From an uncultured Desulfobacter sp. (GTDB taxonomy: Bacteria > Desulfobacterota > Desulfobacteria > Desulfobacterales > Desulfobacteraceae), in the NCBI RefSeq assembly GCF_963664415.1, contig NZ_OY761440.1, positions 1,920,001 through 1,927,500 of the forward strand: a stretch of DNA of 7,500 nt, in the 5' to 3' direction. The position numbers and the translations under genes were made by a program. The stretch's first letter is position 1, and each line of letters opens with the position of its first letter. This document shows, one piece after another, positions 6,306 to 7,500 of this stretch. Below the pieces are notes generated by a model. The model ran no database searches, had not been told where the DNA came from, and saw only the letters and a list, made by a program, of their open reading frames with translations.

Positions 6306-6780
6306 TTATAACCGTCCGGATATTATAAAAAATTTTTTAGCTATCAAAAAAATAACTGACATAGCTTGTTTCTCATGTTTCACTGCGATTCAAGCTGCTT
6401 TAAAAGACGTTAACGATTTTTATCCCCAATTTGATAGTTGGTTTTATGAAAAAGTTGTACCGGGCGTAATCAATTCAGAACGAAAAATACTTTTTGGGCA
6501 AGTGAACGGTAAAGTTGCAGGTATTGCAATTATAAAAAATACTTCTGAAAAAAAGATATCAACCGTGAAGGTTGCCGAAAAATTTAAGGGACAAAGAATT
6601 GGGCGCCAGCTATTTGAAAATTCGTTTGAGGCCTTAGATACAGAAAAACCGTTTTGTACAATTTCAGAAGAAAAGCTACCTGAATTTAAAAGTACGTTCG
6701 CCTATTATGGATTTAAGCTAACAAGCGTTCATAACGGGCTTTATAGAGATGGGAAAAAAGAGTTTTTCTTCAACGAATAA
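6292..6780 (+). CDS. GNAT-family N-acetyltransferase, last gene of the operon
   Basis: The product of 162 residues is predicted to transfer an acetyl group from acetyl-CoA to an unknown acceptor. The GNAT core is visible: strand KILFGQVNGKVAGIAIIKN (65-83), then strand ISTVKVAEKF and the acetyl-CoA loop GQRIGRQLF (100-108, the Q/R-x-x-G-x-G/A motif with R in the last position), the helix ENSFEALD, and a C-terminal FKSTFAYYGFKLTSVHNGLYRDGKKEFFF typical of the fold's last strands. It has no signal or membrane segment. It overlaps the end of the interrupted gene by 14 bases and is the last gene before a strong terminator, hence part of the same operon. The insertion upstream probably separates it from the operon promoter, and I see no convincing replacement promoter near the transposon end. 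The pairing with an ASCH gene suggests a role around RNA or nucleotide acetylation, or a toxin-like activity, but this is inference. Confidence 0.85.
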   Translation: MLQNNYNRPDIIKNFLAIKKITDIACFSCFTAIQAALKDVNDFYPQFDSWFYEKVVPGVINSERKILFGQVNGKVAGIAIIKNTSEKKISTVKVAEKFKGQRIGRQLFENSFEALDTEKPFCTISEEKLPEFKSTFAYYGFKLTSVHNGLYRDGKKEFFFNE

Positions 6781-6809
6781 TTACGGTTCCATAATCCGAA
6801 TTAGAACTT

Positions 6810-6847
6810 AAAGGGCCGGGAGGTTATCCCGGCCCTTTATTATTTTA
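6810..6847 (+). terminator. Intrinsic terminator of the host operon
   Basis: A perfect 12-bp stem (AAAGGGCCGGGA at 6810-6821 with TCCCGGCCCTTT at 6827-6838) encloses a 5-base loop GGTTA, followed by ATTATTTTA. It lies 30 bases after the acetyltransferase stop and insulates the operon from the rRNA promoter. Confidence 0.95.
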
Positions 6848-6910
6848 CTGCTCAGGAAGCTATGGCACGGAGCACTTTGTTTTGTTTCTGTCTCGTGGCT
6901 GTTAATCCCC

Positions 6911-6974
6911 TTTTAAAAATATTTTTTAAAAACCCAAAAAAGTTCTTGACGGCATTTTAAATTTCAGGCATATT
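6911..6974 (+). promoter_or_regulatory. rRNA operon promoter with UP-like AT-rich upstream tract
   Basis: TTGACG (6946-6951) and CATATT (6969-6974) are 17 bases apart, with 5/6 and 4/6 consensus matches. Directly upstream, 6911-6942 is almost pure A/T runs (TTTTAAAAATATTTTTTAAA and following), as in UP elements that bind the RNA polymerase alpha subunit. The bases after the -10 (ACGCCGG) are GC-rich, as in stringently controlled rRNA promoters. Predicted start is near 6981. Confidence 0.75.
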
Positions 6975-6980
6975 ACGCCG

Positions 6981-7147
6981 GTCTTCTCGAGGGGACAAAG
7001 TAAAGCGGTTTTCTTCGGGAAGTTTTTTTTTGAAAGTTGGATCTTTGAAAATTGGTCAGTGAAAAAGAAAAGAGCGGGTCAATGACAATGCGCTTTTAAG
7101 CCTGGCGGCTTTAAGCGTAGACCTTAAAAAGTTTTAGTAAAGGATTA
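6981..7147 (+). other. rRNA leader with boxA-like site and hairpin
   Basis: This is the presumed 5' leader of the rRNA precursor. GATCTTTGAAAA at 7040-7051 resembles the boxA antitermination element used by Nus factors. A hairpin at 7091-7117 pairs CGCTT with AAGCG and AAGCC with GGCTT around a TGGC loop, and may take part in precursor folding or processing. The leader's other half, downstream of 16S, is outside the window. Confidence 0.6.

Positions 7148-7500
<353 letters not shown>

Noticed and set aside
6862..6960. 32-codon frame between the terminator and the rrn promoter
   Set aside because: No ribosome binding site, low-complexity composition, and it runs through the UP-like tract and -35 element.

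Overview
The window is a bacterial chromosome segment. It ends in the first ~350 bases of a 16S rRNA gene (from about 7148). The rRNA signature (AGAGTTTGATCCTGGCTCAG, then the V1/V2 text) reads like a Desulfobacteraceae-type sulfate reducer (Desulfobacterota); that placement is from memory of related sequences, not a search.

The underlying locus is an AT-rich, co-directional three-gene operon on the + strand. It holds an ASCH (PUA-like) domain protein (6-527), an unrecognised protein with one C-terminal membrane helix (531-1273 continued at 6056-6305), and a GNAT acetyltransferase (6292-6777). A strong intrinsic terminator closes it (6810-6847). The rrn promoter, leader and 16S gene follow.

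The middle gene is broken by a transposon that is itself broken by a second one. The outer element (1274-6050) is IS1634-like: 21-bp imperfect terminal inverted repeats, a 5-bp target duplication TCTAA, and a minus-strand DDE transposase. The inner element (2024-4831) is IS21-like: istA, istB, an extra 86-residue ORF, multiple end repeats and an 8-bp target duplication GATTATAA. It sits inside the IS1634-like transposase gene. Removing the inner element and one duplication copy restores a continuous 573-residue transposase. Removing the outer element and one duplication copy restores a continuous 330-residue host protein. Both repairs are exactly in frame, so the order of events is clear: host operon first, then IS1634-like, then IS21-like.

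Most interesting points: (1) the ASCH / membrane protein / GNAT operon, a plausible but unproven functional module now inactivated in its middle gene; (2) the third ORF in the IS21-like element; (3) a 54-bp perfect GC-rich palindrome directly after that ORF; (4) a near-consensus transposase promoter placed so that the mRNA would be leaderless.
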